Shown: piece after piece, positions 1 to 6,606 of the stretch
Numbering within the stretch: the first letter of the stretch is position 1
How the letters are laid out: every line of letters begins with the position of its first letter
NCBI GenBank assembly: GCA_964619315.1
Contig: CAZUEH010000022.1
Location: 1 to 20,175, forward strand
Direction of reading: 5' to 3'
DNA from: Fimisoma sp964619315
GTDB lineage: Bacteria > Bacillota > Clostridia > Peptostreptococcales > Anaerovoracaceae
Length of the DNA: 20,175 nucleotides
Notes under the pieces: generated by a model
Database searches by the model: none
Seen by the model: only the letters and a program-made list of their open reading frames with translations
What the model was told of the DNA's origin: nothing
Translations under genes and position numbers: made by a program

Positions 1-220
1 GTTTGAGCGTAGTGTTAAACCAAAGGGTAATCAAACATAATCCAAGCACAAGACAGCATAGCTCGAGTTTGAGCGTAGTGTTAAACCAAAGGGTAATCAA
101 ACTTATGTCTATACATAAATACCAAAAACAGAGTTTGAGCGTAGTGTTAAACCAAAGGGTAATCAAACCCGAAGCCAAAAGCAGATGGGAGAAAGCGAGT
201 TTGAGCGTAGTGTTAAACCA
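1..220 (+). CRISPR. Leader-distal end of a CRISPR array, type II-like repeat
   Basis: Three identical 36-bp repeats lie at 1-36, 67-102 and 133-168. Each begins GTTTGAGCGTAGTG and ends GGGTAATCAAAC, and the ends are inverted copies (GTTTGA/TCAAAC). Between them are three unrelated 30-bp spacers (37-66, 103-132, 169-198), a 66-bp period. A fourth copy at 199-220 keeps the first 22 bases and then diverges, which normally marks the leader-distal end. The leader and older flank therefore lie left of the window, and pre-crRNA should be read rightward. Repeat length, spacer length and the GTTTgAG start resemble repeats of Cas9 (type II) systems in Firmicutes; subtype is inference. No cas gene is present here, and I found no anti-repeat that would mark a tracrRNA. 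Confidence 0.96.
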
Positions 221-361
221 TGAAATTGCAAAAGGCTACAGAAATTAGCACAGGATTAGTCGGCTTTGAAAAAAATAGGCTATGAGAGGGAACTAAGTAA
301 AATAGAGTTGAAGTTCAGATTAATAAATCAAAAAGCTAGAGTGAAGAAGGGAGCAAGATTT

Positions 362-547
362 ATGACAAAAACACCACAATATATAGTTGATTATCGAAAA
401 AGAGCATTTATGAGAATGAGTCTTGACCTGAACAGGAACACTGACGCTGACATTATAGAGTTTTTGGAAAGCGTAGACAATAAAAGAGGTTTTATTAGGC
501 AACTTATAAGGGACGAAATGGCAAGAAAAGAGATAAAGAGTAAATAA
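362..547 (+). CDS. Small helical basic protein, possible ribbon-helix-helix-like, function unknown
   Basis: This 61-residue protein begins MTKTPQYIVDYRKRAF. I chose ATG at 362 because AAGGGAG lies a suitable distance upstream; the frame is open back to a TTG at 266, but that start has no good ribosome site. The sequence is charged, with a strand-like segment (residues 13-21, RAFMRMSLDLN is typical of a short beta strand) followed by two predicted helices (NTDADIIEFLES and KRGFIRQLIRDEMARK). That order, and the small size, resemble ribbon-helix-helix proteins found on mobile elements and in Clostridia, but no diagnostic motif proves DNA binding. It lies between the CRISPR array end and tag, 26 bases before the latter, and may be cotranscribed with it. 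It is not a recognisable Cas protein. Confidence 0.6.
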   Translation: MTKTPQYIVDYRKRAFMRMSLDLNRNTDADIIEFLESVDNKRGFIRQLIRDEMARKEIKSK

Positions 548-573
548 GTGATATATTAAAGGAGACTACTTTC

Positions 574-1134
574 ATGTCAGACACAAAAATCAGATGCAAA
601 TGGGCCAACCCTAAAAACGAATTATACCTAAAATATCATGATGATGAATGGGGCGTTCCCGTACATGACGATCATCAGTTGCTGGAAATGCTCATTTTAG
701 AGTCCTTTCAAGCAGGATTGTCTTGGGAATGTGTTTTGAATAAGCGAGAAGCTTTTAGAGAAGCTTTCGATAATTTTGAATTGGACAAAATCTGCGAGTA
801 TGACGAAGCTAAGAAAGAAGAATTGCTACAAAATCCGGGAATTATCAGAAATAAACTCAAAGTAAAAGCTGCAGTAAACAACTCTAAAATTTTCCGCGAA
901 ATCCAAGCAGAGTATGGGACTTTTTCCGATTATATTTGGCATTTTACAGAGGGCAAGACGATTTATGAAATAGATGAGGTTAGTTCGCCTCTTTCCGACG
1001 CCGTGTCTGCGGATCTGAAAAAAAGAGGCATGAAGTTTGTGGGAACTGTCATTATTTATTCCTTCTTGCAGGCCATCGGCGTTATTTTTTCCCATGAAAA
1101 AAGCTGTTACAGATACCATGAACCTACTTTATGA
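574..1134 (+). CDS. tag: DNA-3-methyladenine glycosylase I
   Basis: This cytoplasmic base-excision repair enzyme removes 3-methyladenine from alkylated DNA, leaving an abasic site. The 186-residue length matches the family. Visible family marks are the N-terminal RCKW and YHDDEWGVP (residues 7-29), the AGLSW segment (47-51) and KRGMKFVGT near the C-terminus. By alignment from memory with E. coli Tag, E43 corresponds to the active-site glutamate E38, and the structural zinc ligands are C8, H22, H174 and C178. AAAGGAG precedes the ATG. The next gene, lexA, has its own SOS-controlled promoter starting about 30 bases after this stop, so the two DNA-damage genes are neighbours but need not be cotranscribed. 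I see no LexA box in front of tag. Confidence 0.95.
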   Translation: MSDTKIRCKWANPKNELYLKYHDDEWGVPVHDDHQLLEMLILESFQAGLSWECVLNKREAFREAFDNFELDKICEYDEAKKEELLQNPGIIRNKLKVKAAVNNSKIFREIQAEYGTFSDYIWHFTEGKTIYEIDEVSSPLSDAVSADLKKRGMKFVGTVIIYSFLQAIGVIFSHEKSCYRYHEPTL

Positions 1135-1155
1135 AAAAATTATCAATAATTTCGT

Positions 1156-1167
1156 GAACATGTGTTT
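1156..1167. promoter_or_regulatory. LexA (SOS) operator in front of lexA
   Basis: GAACATGTGTTT matches the Gram-positive SOS box GAAC-N4-GTTC at all but the last base. It lies 54 bases before the lexA ATG and overlaps the first bases of the -35 hexamer, as expected for an autorepressed lexA gene. Confidence 0.8.
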
Positions 1168-1193
1168 ACTTTTTGTTCGCACTATGATATAGT
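1165..1193 (+). promoter_or_regulatory. lexA promoter
   Basis: A -35 TTTACT (1165-1170) and a -10 TATAGT (1188-1193) are separated by 17 bases. The -35 shares bases with the LexA box, so bound LexA would block RNA polymerase. Confidence 0.7.
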
Positions 1194-1220
1194 GATTTAA
1201 AAGCAAGGAGGGAAATTAAC

Positions 1221-1877
1221 ATGGCAGCATTAAAAGATCGCGAACAAAAAATACTAAACTACATGAAGGAAGAAATCAGATCAAAGGGGTATCCTCCTAC
1301 AGTGAGAGAAATCTGCACTGCCCTTAAAATCAAATCAACTTCCACTGCTCACAAGGACATCGAAAGTCTTGTGAATCAAGGATATTTAGTAAAAGACCCA
1401 TCAAAGCCTCGTGCATTGATGGTAGTAGACCCTGACACTGGTAATCAGGATTCAGCAAACGCATCCATCTCTGATGGTGACGGTAGAGGAGATATTGTTG
1501 ATATCCCAGTTATTGGACAAGTTGCAGCAGGAACACCTATTCTAGCAGAACAGAACATAGAGGATTCGTTCCCTATACCTGCACGCTATGCTTCTAGTGG
1601 AGTGAACTATATGCTTCATGTTCGTGGCGAAAGCATGGTAGAAGCCGGAATTATGGATGGAGATTTGATTCTTGTTCAGCAGTCAGAAGTCGCTGACAAT
1701 GGTGATATTGTTGTGGCAATGATAGACGGTTTCGAGAGCGAAGCTACTGTCAAAACTTTCTACAAAGAAAACGGTCACATAAGATTGCAACCTGAAAACT
1801 CATCAATGACCCCAATAATCGTAAACGATGTTAAAATCTTGGGCAAAGTCAAAGGAGTATTCAGATATCTGAACTAA
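1221..1877 (+). CDS. lexA: LexA repressor, SOS regulator
   Basis: LexA represses SOS genes and cleaves itself when RecA filaments form on damaged DNA. The 218-residue protein has the N-terminal winged helix (residues 1-70; GYPPTVREI at 23-31), a linker rich in Asp, Gly and Ser, and a C-terminal S24-type peptidase/dimer domain. The self-cleavage pair is A103-G104 in QVAAGTP, the catalytic serine is S138 in RGESMV, and the catalytic lysine is K178 in EATVKTF. AAGGAGGG precedes the ATG. It is expected to repress itself through the SOS box overlapping its promoter. A strong terminator follows, so it is probably a single-gene unit. All catalytic residues are present, so the protein should be functional. 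Confidence 0.98.
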   Translation: MAALKDREQKILNYMKEEIRSKGYPPTVREICTALKIKSTSTAHKDIESLVNQGYLVKDPSKPRALMVVDPDTGNQDSANASISDGDGRGDIVDIPVIGQVAAGTPILAEQNIEDSFPIPARYASSGVNYMLHVRGESMVEAGIMDGDLILVQQSEVADNGDIVVAMIDGFESEATVKTFYKENGHIRLQPENSSMTPIIVNDVKILGKVKGVFRYLN

Positions 1878-1895
1878 TATAAACTTAGATTATAT

Positions 1896-1935
1896 AAGCG
1901 CCAGCCATACCAATGGTTGTGCGCTTTTTTATTTT
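1896..1935 (+). terminator. Intrinsic terminator after lexA
   Basis: AAGCGC (1896-1901) pairs with GCGCTT (1921-1926), with an inner AGCCAT/ATGGTT stem (one G-T pair), followed by a T run. Confidence 0.85.
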
Positions 1936-2031
1936 CGCTATTCACCCTCTACCTCGGCTTATTGCCTCTTCCAATTTTCTGCTCCATGTGGTATGATAAT
2001 CAGCGATTGAAAAATAAGGAGAACTATTAAA

Positions 2032-3588
2032 ATGAGTTTATTGACAGTAGAAAACGTAACCCACGGCTTTGGAGCGAGGCAAATATTAGAGGATACTTCC
2101 TTTAGATTGCTCAAGGGAGAACATATTGGACTAATCGGTGCTAATGGCGAAGGTAAATCAACTTTTCTTAACATAATCACTGGCCAACTAATGCCAGATG
2201 AAGGCAACATAAACTGGTCACGCCACGTAACCGTAGGCTATCTTGATCAGCACAGTGTCCTAAAAAAGGGCATGACCATAAGAGAGGTTCTTCACACAGC
2301 ATTTGATAATATGTATCAGCTGGAAAGCGAGATGCTCAAACTGTATGAAGACATGGCAACGGCAGATGACAATGCTATGACTGATATGATGGAAGAAGCG
2401 GGTGAAATACAGCAAATCCTCGAGACTAGTGGATTCTATCAATTAGATTCCAAAATAGAGGAAGTGGCAAATGGGCTTGGACTTGGATCAATAGGCCTTG
2501 ATAAGGATGTTTCGGACCTTTCTGGCGGACAAAGAACCAAAGTTTTGTTGGTTAAGCTCCTGCTCGAAAACCCATCAATACTGATTTTGGACGAACCTAC
2601 CAACTATCTGGATCATCCCCACATTGTATGGCTTACTAGATATTTGAGCGAGTACGAAAATGCTTTCATCTTGGTTTCTCATGATATGGAATTCTTAAAC
2701 TCCGTAGTCAATGTAATATACAACTTAGACGGCGGCAATTTGACTCGTTATACTGGAGACTATGAAAACTTCAGAAGAATGTACGAAATTCAAAAAGAAC
2801 AAGAGGCCCGTGCTTACGAAAGGCAGCAGGCTGAAATAGATAAGCTGGAGGATTTTATCGCTCGAAACAAGGCGAGAGTTGCTACAAGAGGTATGGCCAA
2901 TTCAAGACAAAAACAGCTTGATAAAATGGATGTACTAGAAAGACCTCAAGAAAAATCCAAACCAGAGTTCAACTTTTTGATGGCAAGAACCCCAAGCCGT
3001 TTCCTCGTGGAAGCTAAGGACTTGATTATCGGATATGATACCCCGCTTACAAAGCCCGTTTCTTTCACGCTGGAAAGAGGCGAAAAAGTCGCCATTACCG
3101 GAACCAACGGTTTGGGAAAGACAACCTTGCTAAACACTATTTTAGGCAAGGTTAAGCCTCTCGGTGGCGACGTCGCATTAGGCGACTATCTTTACCCTGG
3201 ATATTTTGAGCAAGAATCAGGAAGAGATTCTCAAACTACGGCATTAGATACTTTCTGGGAGGAATTTCCTTCTATGGAAAATCGAGAAGTGAGATTGTGC
3301 CTTGCAAAATGCGGCCTTACCAATGAGCACATAACTAGTCAGATGAGAGTCTTGAGCGGTGGCGAAAACGCAAAAGTTCGCCTTGCTATAGTGATGAACA
3401 GAGAACATAACTGGCTAATTTTGGACGAGCCTACCAATCACCTTGATGTAGATGCTAAGGACGAATTGAAAAGAGCCCTAAAAGAATATCCTGGCTCAAT
3501 TCTTTTGGTTTCACATGACCCGACATTCTATGAGGACTTTGTAACTCGTACAATGAGCGTAGAAGACTGGACAACAAAGATAATATAG
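2032..3588 (+). CDS. ABC-F family ATPase (YkpA/YbiT-like)
   Basis: ABC-F proteins have two ATP-binding domains on one chain and no membrane segments; they act at the ribosome, easing stalled translation or protecting it from antibiotics. The 518-residue product has Walker A GANGEGKST (36-44), signature LSGGQ (163-167) and DEPTN (187-191) in domain 1. Domain 2 has GTNGLGKTT (357-365), LSGGE (441-445) and DEPTN (465-469). Between them is a charged helical linker (about 245-320) that in this family reaches towards the peptidyl-transferase centre. The whole resembles the YkpA/YbiT branch, thought to be housekeeping rather than resistance, but the branch is my judgement. AAGGAG precedes ATG 2032. 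It appears monocistronic, with terminators on both sides. Confidence 0.93.
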   Translation: MSLLTVENVTHGFGARQILEDTSFRLLKGEHIGLIGANGEGKSTFLNIITGQLMPDEGNINWSRHVTVGYLDQHSVLKKGMTIREVLHTAFDNMYQLESEMLKLYEDMATADDNAMTDMMEEAGEIQQILETSGFYQLDSKIEEVANGLGLGSIGLDKDVSDLSGGQRTKVLLVKLLLENPSILILDEPTNYLDHPHIVWLTRYLSEYENAFILVSHDMEFLNSVVNVIYNLDGGNLTRYTGDYENFRRMYEIQKEQEARAYERQQAEIDKLEDFIARNKARVATRGMANSRQKQLDKMDVLERPQEKSKPEFNFLMARTPSRFLVEAKDLIIGYDTPLTKPVSFTLERGEKVAITGTNGLGKTTLLNTILGKVKPLGGDVALGDYLYPGYFEQESGRDSQTTALDTFWEEFPSMENREVRLCLAKCGLTNEHITSQMRVLSGGENAKVRLAIVMNREHNWLILDEPTNHLDVDAKDELKRALKEYPGSILLVSHDPTFYEDFVTRTMSVEDWTTKII

Positions 3589-3598
3589 AAGTCAATAT

Positions 3599-3631
3599 AA
3601 ACTGCTCGTCAAACTCGGCGAGCAGTTTTTG
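3599..3631 (+). terminator. Intrinsic terminator after the ABC-F gene
   Basis: AAACTGCTCG (3599-3608) pairs perfectly with CGAGCAGTTT (3619-3628), ending in a T run. Confidence 0.9.
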
Positions 3632-3658
3632 TATCATACTTTATCTTAATTGCAAAAC

Positions 3659-3703
3659 AAAAACCGCTGCCAACGGCCAACACAGCCATTTGCAACGGTT
3701 TTT
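3659..3703 (-). terminator. Terminator after tRNA-Arg (minus strand)
   Basis: On the minus strand AAAAACCGTTGC pairs with GCAGCGGTTTTT (one G-T pair), ending in a T run just beyond the tRNA CCA end. The flanking A and T runs could let it stop transcription on both strands. Confidence 0.75.
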
Positions 3704-3707
3704 CATT

Positions 3708-3783
3708 TGGTGCGCCAAAAGGGAGTCGAACCCTCGACCAACGCATTCGGAGTGCGGTACTCTATCCACTGAGCTATTGGCGC
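3708..3783 (-). tRNA. tRNA-Arg, anticodon CCG
   Basis: Read on the minus strand, this 76-base sequence folds as a full cloverleaf. The acceptor stem is GCGCCAA/TTGGCGC, the D arm has AGCTCAGTGGATAGAGT, and the T arm has the GGTTCGA loop. The anticodon loop CTCCGAA gives anticodon CCG, reading the arginine codon CGG. The terminal CCA is encoded (3708-3710). The anticodon stem has four good pairs plus an apparent C-T mismatch at its outer end. It lies 74 bases downstream of the Crp/Fnr gene on the same strand and is followed by its own terminator. Confidence 0.95.
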
Positions 3784-3800
3784 AAAACGTACACTACATT

Positions 3801-3821
3801 TATACCACAAATGATGGTATA
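3801..3821. repeat. Inverted repeat upstream of tRNA-Arg
   Basis: TATACCA (3801-3807) and TGGTATA (3815-3821) form a perfect 7-base dyad with a 7-base spacer. On the minus strand it spans a possible tRNA promoter (TTTAAA, 17 bases, TATAAA). It could be a protein site or chance. Confidence 0.45.
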
Positions 3822-3837
3822 TTTAAAGAGAGAAGTC

Positions 3838-3860
3838 ATGATTGGGCCTTTGGCCTATCA
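3838..3860 (-). terminator. Weak hairpin at the end of the Crp/Fnr gene
   Basis: GGCC-TTT-GGCC (3845-3855) with outer TGAT/ATCA pairing starts at the stop codon, but no good T run follows on the minus strand. Read-through into the tRNA is possible. Confidence 0.4.
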
Positions 3861-4517
3861 TAACAACTTAAACCAATTTCGATCGTACTCGATAAGGCCT
3901 TCTTGCCGCATTCTGCTCAATTGAGCAGACATGGCACTGCGCTCAACGTAGAGAAAATCGGCCAGTTCTTGGCGATTAAAAGGAATAACAAATTCAGAAG
4001 AGTTGGCTTGCTTAGCTTGAGAAAGCAAGTAAGACATCAACTTTTCTTGGGTAGAACGTTTAGAAATGAAATCTATCTTTTGATTTAAGATTAAGGTTTT
4101 GCGGGCTACAATTTGAAGTAGGTTTGAAATGAGGCGGTTGTGGAATTTGCAGCCATTTGCGCAGGTCGTCAGGATACGCTTACAGTCCATAAAGAGAACT
4201 TCGGATTTTTCCATAGCTATGACGCTGACAGGGATAGAATCCAAATTGGCACAAGCAAAGACCTCGCCGAAAAGTTCGCAAGGCGAAACTTCTGCAACCA
4301 AGTTGCGATTGCCGTAATAATCCTCTTTGATTATGTGGGCTTTTCCGGAAAGGAGAACGCCGACCAAATTGGCAGGGTCGCCTTCGAAAAATATTGTCGA
4401 ACCTTTTTTGTAGGAAACAACTTTCCCTTGAAGACAGGTCAACATCGAATCCATGTCATCATGGTCAATGCCACTAAAAATGGCCACTTTCTCTAATTGT
4501 GCAAAATTCTTTTTCAT
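3858..4517 (-). CDS. Crp/Fnr-family transcription regulator
   Basis: This 219-residue cytoplasmic DNA-binding regulator has an N-terminal cyclic-nucleotide-binding-like beta barrel (about residues 10-115, with KKGSTIFFEGDPA and LFGEV typical of the fold). A dimer helix follows (about 120-150), then a C-terminal winged helix (about 153-217; recognition region NRQELADFLYVERSAMSAQL). The cysteines are C28, C80, C89, C112, C119 and C123. They do not form the FNR N-terminal cluster pattern, so the signal (heme, redox, NO or a small molecule) cannot be read from sequence. It is divergent from a 4Fe-4S protein gene, and the dyad at 4530-4545 lies in the shared region. Clostridial Crp/Fnr proteins of this kind, including HcpR, often answer nitrosative or redox stress; that role here is inference. 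Confidence 0.9.
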   Translation of the reverse strand: MKKNFAQLEKVAIFSGIDHDDMDSMLTCLQGKVVSYKKGSTIFFEGDPANLVGVLLSGKAHIIKEDYYGNRNLVAEVSPCELFGEVFACANLDSIPVSVIAMEKSEVLFMDCKRILTTCANGCKFHNRLISNLLQIVARKTLILNQKIDFISKRSTQEKLMSYLLSQAKQANSSEFVIPFNRQELADFLYVERSAMSAQLSRMRQEGLIEYDRNWFKLL

Positions 4518-4529
4518 AATTTCCCCACT

Positions 4530-4545
4530 TGTTGTAAAAACAACA
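4530..4545. promoter_or_regulatory. Crp/Fnr-type dyad between regulator and 4Fe-4S gene
   Basis: TGTTGT-AAAA-ACAACA is a perfect dyad of two 6-base arms with a 4-base spacer, in the size range of Crp/Fnr sites. Its centre (4537.5) is 41.5 bases before the start point predicted from the -10 TAAAAT at 4567-4572, the class II activator position. It also lies 13-28 bases upstream of the regulator ATG, fitting autoregulation. Confidence 0.65.
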
Positions 4546-4566
4546 GAACTTTTTAGTCCATTATAT

Positions 4567-4572
4567 TAAAAT
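4567..4572 (+). promoter_or_regulatory. -10 box of the 4Fe-4S protein gene
   Basis: TAAAAT matches five of six consensus bases. There is no matching -35, as expected for a promoter needing an activator at -41.5. Confidence 0.45.
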
Positions 4573-4611
4573 CAAACCATAAAAGCAAGGAGCTAAAGGG
4601 AGGATTACAAA

Positions 4612-5322
4612 ATGTTAAGAAAAATTATTAAGATAGACGAAGAAAAATGCAATGGATGTGGAGCTTGTGCAGACGCTTGCCACGAAAGAGCAATAGGAAT
4701 GGTAGATGGCAAGGCAAAACTTTTGAGAGAAGATTATTGCGATGGTCTTGGAGATTGCTTGCCGACTTGTCCAACAGGAGCTATCACTTTTGAAGAAAGA
4801 GAAGCACCAGCATATGACCACGCAGCAGTGATGGCTAACAAGGCAAAGGAAGATTTGGCTGCCATCAGTGGGTGCCCAGGGTCAATGGCAAGAGCTATAA
4901 GCAGAGAAAATGAAAACAAGGAAGAGCCGCAAGCACCTGAGGCGGTTGAAACTATTCAAAGCCAGCTTACTCAGTGGCCAGTACAGATAAAATTAGCACC
5001 AGTAAACGCTGCATACTTTGACGGTGCAAACCTGCTAATTGCAGCAGATTGTACAGCTTATGCCTATGGTGATTTTCACAACAAGTTTATTCGCAACAAA
5101 GTGACTTTGATAGGTTGCCCTAAGCTAGACGAAGGGGATTACAGCGAAAAATTGACTGCCATCATTGCCAACAATGACATCAAGAGTGTTACAGTTGTGC
5201 GCATGGAAGTGCCTTGCTGCGGCGGCATAGAGTTTGCTGTTAAAAAAGCACTTCAAGACAGCGGAAAGTTCATCCCATGGCAGGTTGTGACTATTTCAAC
5301 AGATGGAAAGATTTTAGACTAA
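4612..5322 (+). CDS. 4Fe-4S ferredoxin-domain protein with C-terminal Cys-rich domain
   Basis: This 236-residue protein begins with a ferredoxin-like domain. C13, C16, C19 and C23 form a full CxxCxxCxxxC set. A second set has only C43, C49 and C53 (CDGLGDCLPTCP), as I recall for this clostridial family, so the second cluster may use another ligand or be incomplete. The C-terminal domain (about 120-236) carries AADCTAYA, IGCPKLD and a VPCCGG motif (C202-C203), which may hold a further metal or disulfide. The protein is cytoplasmic and probably carries electrons; its partner is unknown. GGGAGG precedes the ATG. It is a single gene divergent from the Crp/Fnr regulator and ends at a terminator. 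Redox or nitrosative-stress control is inferred from the neighbour. Confidence 0.85.
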   Translation: MLRKIIKIDEEKCNGCGACADACHERAIGMVDGKAKLLREDYCDGLGDCLPTCPTGAITFEEREAPAYDHAAVMANKAKEDLAAISGCPGSMARAISRENENKEEPQAPEAVETIQSQLTQWPVQIKLAPVNAAYFDGANLLIAADCTAYAYGDFHNKFIRNKVTLIGCPKLDEGDYSEKLTAIIANNDIKSVTVVRMEVPCCGGIEFAVKKALQDSGKFIPWQVVTISTDGKILD

Positions 5323-5372
5323 AGATATATCGTGCTGAATTGCACTACACCTATGTATATAGCCCCAATTCT

Positions 5373-5405
5373 AAGCAGTTATCCCAATGAGGATAGCTGC
5401 TTTTT
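5373..5405 (+). terminator. Intrinsic terminator after the 4Fe-4S gene
   Basis: AAGCAGTTATCC (5373-5384) pairs with GGATAGCTGCTT (5391-5402), one G-T pair, loop CAATGA, followed by T residues. Confidence 0.9.
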
Positions 5406-5434
5406 AGATTCTTCAAAATTCAATCATGTATACA

Positions 5435-5462
5435 TTGACAAAACGCAAAAACATGAGATAAT
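5435..5462 (+). promoter_or_regulatory. Promoter of the TetR-controlled operon
   Basis: A perfect -35 TTGACA (5435-5440) and a -10 GATAAT (5457-5462) are 16 bases apart. The tandem palindromes begin at the last base of the -10 box. Confidence 0.75.
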
Positions 5463-5495
5463 TGTACTATAGTACAAAAATGTACGGGAGTACAA
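5462..5495. promoter_or_regulatory. Tandem palindromic operators, probably for TetR
   Basis: TTGTACTATAGTACAA (5462-5477) is a perfect 16-base palindrome. TGTAC-GGGA-GTACA (5481-5494) is a second dyad. Both share GTAC-N3-AGTACAA, repeated 18 bases apart, nearly two helix turns. They cover the start point of the operon that encodes a TetR regulator as its second gene, so autorepression is the simple reading. The 5' untranslated region is about 115 bases. Confidence 0.75.
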
Positions 5496-5586
5496 TTTGG
5501 CAATTGCTCTGTTTCTGTATAGGGATAGGGACACGAAATAATTTTGACATATTATGCAAAACCGCATAATCCGAAAGGAGATCTCA

Positions 5587-6036
5587 ATGAATGAGCAAAA
5601 CAATGCTAATCAAAAGCTTTCCAAAAAAGAAAATATGGCACAAGTAATTAAATTTGTCATATTTTCCACATCGGCAGGAATCATACAGACTCTGTCATTT
5701 ACCGCAGTAAACGAGCTGACTACTTGGAGTTACACGCCTTGTTATCTTCTAGCTTTGACCCTGTCGGTTATCTGGAATTTTACGCTAAACAGAGAATTTA
5801 CATTCAAATCGGCTAACAACGTTCCGATAGCGATGATTAAGGTTGCCGCTTTTTATTGTGTATTTACACCACTTTCCACTTGGTGGGGGTCGGCCCTTAC
5901 AAATGCAGGATGGAACGAATATATAGTACTGTTTGGAACTATGGGAGTGAATTTAACTTCGGAATTTCTTTATGATAGGTTTTTCGTATTCAAAGGCACA
6001 ATGAACACTAACAAGCGAGCTAGTAAGGAGAAATAA
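5587..6036 (+). CDS. GtrA-like small membrane protein
   Basis: The product is 149 residues from ATG 5587, chosen because AAAGGAG lies just upstream; the frame extends 11 codons further to a start with no ribosome site. Four membrane segments are visible (about 20-41, 51-68, 80-102 and 110-127). The segment SVIWNFTLNREFTF (60-73) and the closing YDRFFVFK match the GtrA fold, whose members are thought to move lipid-linked sugars or serve as small membrane transporters. N- and C-terminal tails are charged. It is the first gene of the TetR operon and ends one base before the tetR ATG. Its part in the operon, perhaps export or uptake of the substrate, is not shown by the sequence. Confidence 0.8.
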   Translation: MNEQNNANQKLSKKENMAQVIKFVIFSTSAGIIQTLSFTAVNELTTWSYTPCYLLALTLSVIWNFTLNREFTFKSANNVPIAMIKVAAFYCVFTPLSTWWGSALTNAGWNEYIVLFGTMGVNLTSEFLYDRFFVFKGTMNTNKRASKEK

Positions 6037-6037
6037 T

Positions 6038-6589
6038 ATGGAAAAACTTTCAAAAAAAGAAAAGAGTCGTCGTAAGATAATGCACGAAGCCAAGCGCCTC
6101 TTTGAGGAATACGGCATCGATGGCATTACATTTAATCAGATAGCACAAGAGGCAGACGTATGTAGAACAACAGTGTTTAACCACTTTTCCAGCAGTAGGG
6201 ACTTGATGTTGGCAATAACCACTCAAGAAATAGACGAAATAAAAGAGTTTTGTGAGGAAAAACAGTATATAGGCAAAGAGCGTATCTATGCACTTTTTGA
6301 TAAGCTTATAGAGGACACTGTGTATTATCCGATGCTTGCAACTAGGCTTGTCAACAATGCAGTGCTGAATCATGACGATAACAATCCAATTAAAATTGTT
6401 GAGGGAATAATCATAGAAGGCCTCATTGAAGCGGGCAGCAGCAAAGAGGAGAGCCAAGACATAGCGATTCTCATAGAGGGCGCATACTTTGGACTTATAA
6501 ATCATTACCATATAAACAATAAGCAATTTGACGCAAAAACCATGAAGAAAGATTTGCATAGGCTTCTTGGTATTTTAATAGGAAAGTAG
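6038..6589 (+). CDS. TetR-family transcription regulator
   Basis: The 183-residue protein has the TetR N-terminal helix-turn-helix (about residues 12-57): KRLFEEYGIDGITFNQIA followed by the recognition helix in CRTTVFNHFSSSRDL. The remainder is a helical ligand-binding and dimer domain with no close motif I recognise. It lies one base after gtrA, with its AAGGAG inside the end of that gene, and 17 bases before the aminotransferase ATG, so it is translated as part of one transcript. The tandem GTAC-rich palindromes at the operon promoter are the likely operators, giving negative autoregulation relieved by a pathway compound. The ligand is unknown. Confidence 0.92.
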   Translation: MEKLSKKEKSRRKIMHEAKRLFEEYGIDGITFNQIAQEADVCRTTVFNHFSSSRDLMLAITTQEIDEIKEFCEEKQYIGKERIYALFDKLIEDTVYYPMLATRLVNNAVLNHDDNNPIKIVEGIIIEGLIEAGSSKEESQDIAILIEGAYFGLINHYHINNKQFDAKTMKKDLHRLLGILIGK

Positions 6590-6606
6590 ATTTGGAGGAG
6601 AAAATT

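Noticed and set aside
3..248. 81-residue open frame across the CRISPR array
   Set aside because: It simply reads through repeats, giving a repeated peptide every 66 bases; no ribosome site.
221..361. tracrRNA or anti-repeat next to the array
   Set aside because: No stretch complementary to the repeat and no T run; the only repeat-like sequence is the degenerate last repeat.
6050..6559. 169-residue minus-strand frame opposite tetR
   Set aside because: Wholly inside a clear TetR gene; Cys/Phe/Tyr-rich composition typical of an antisense shadow.
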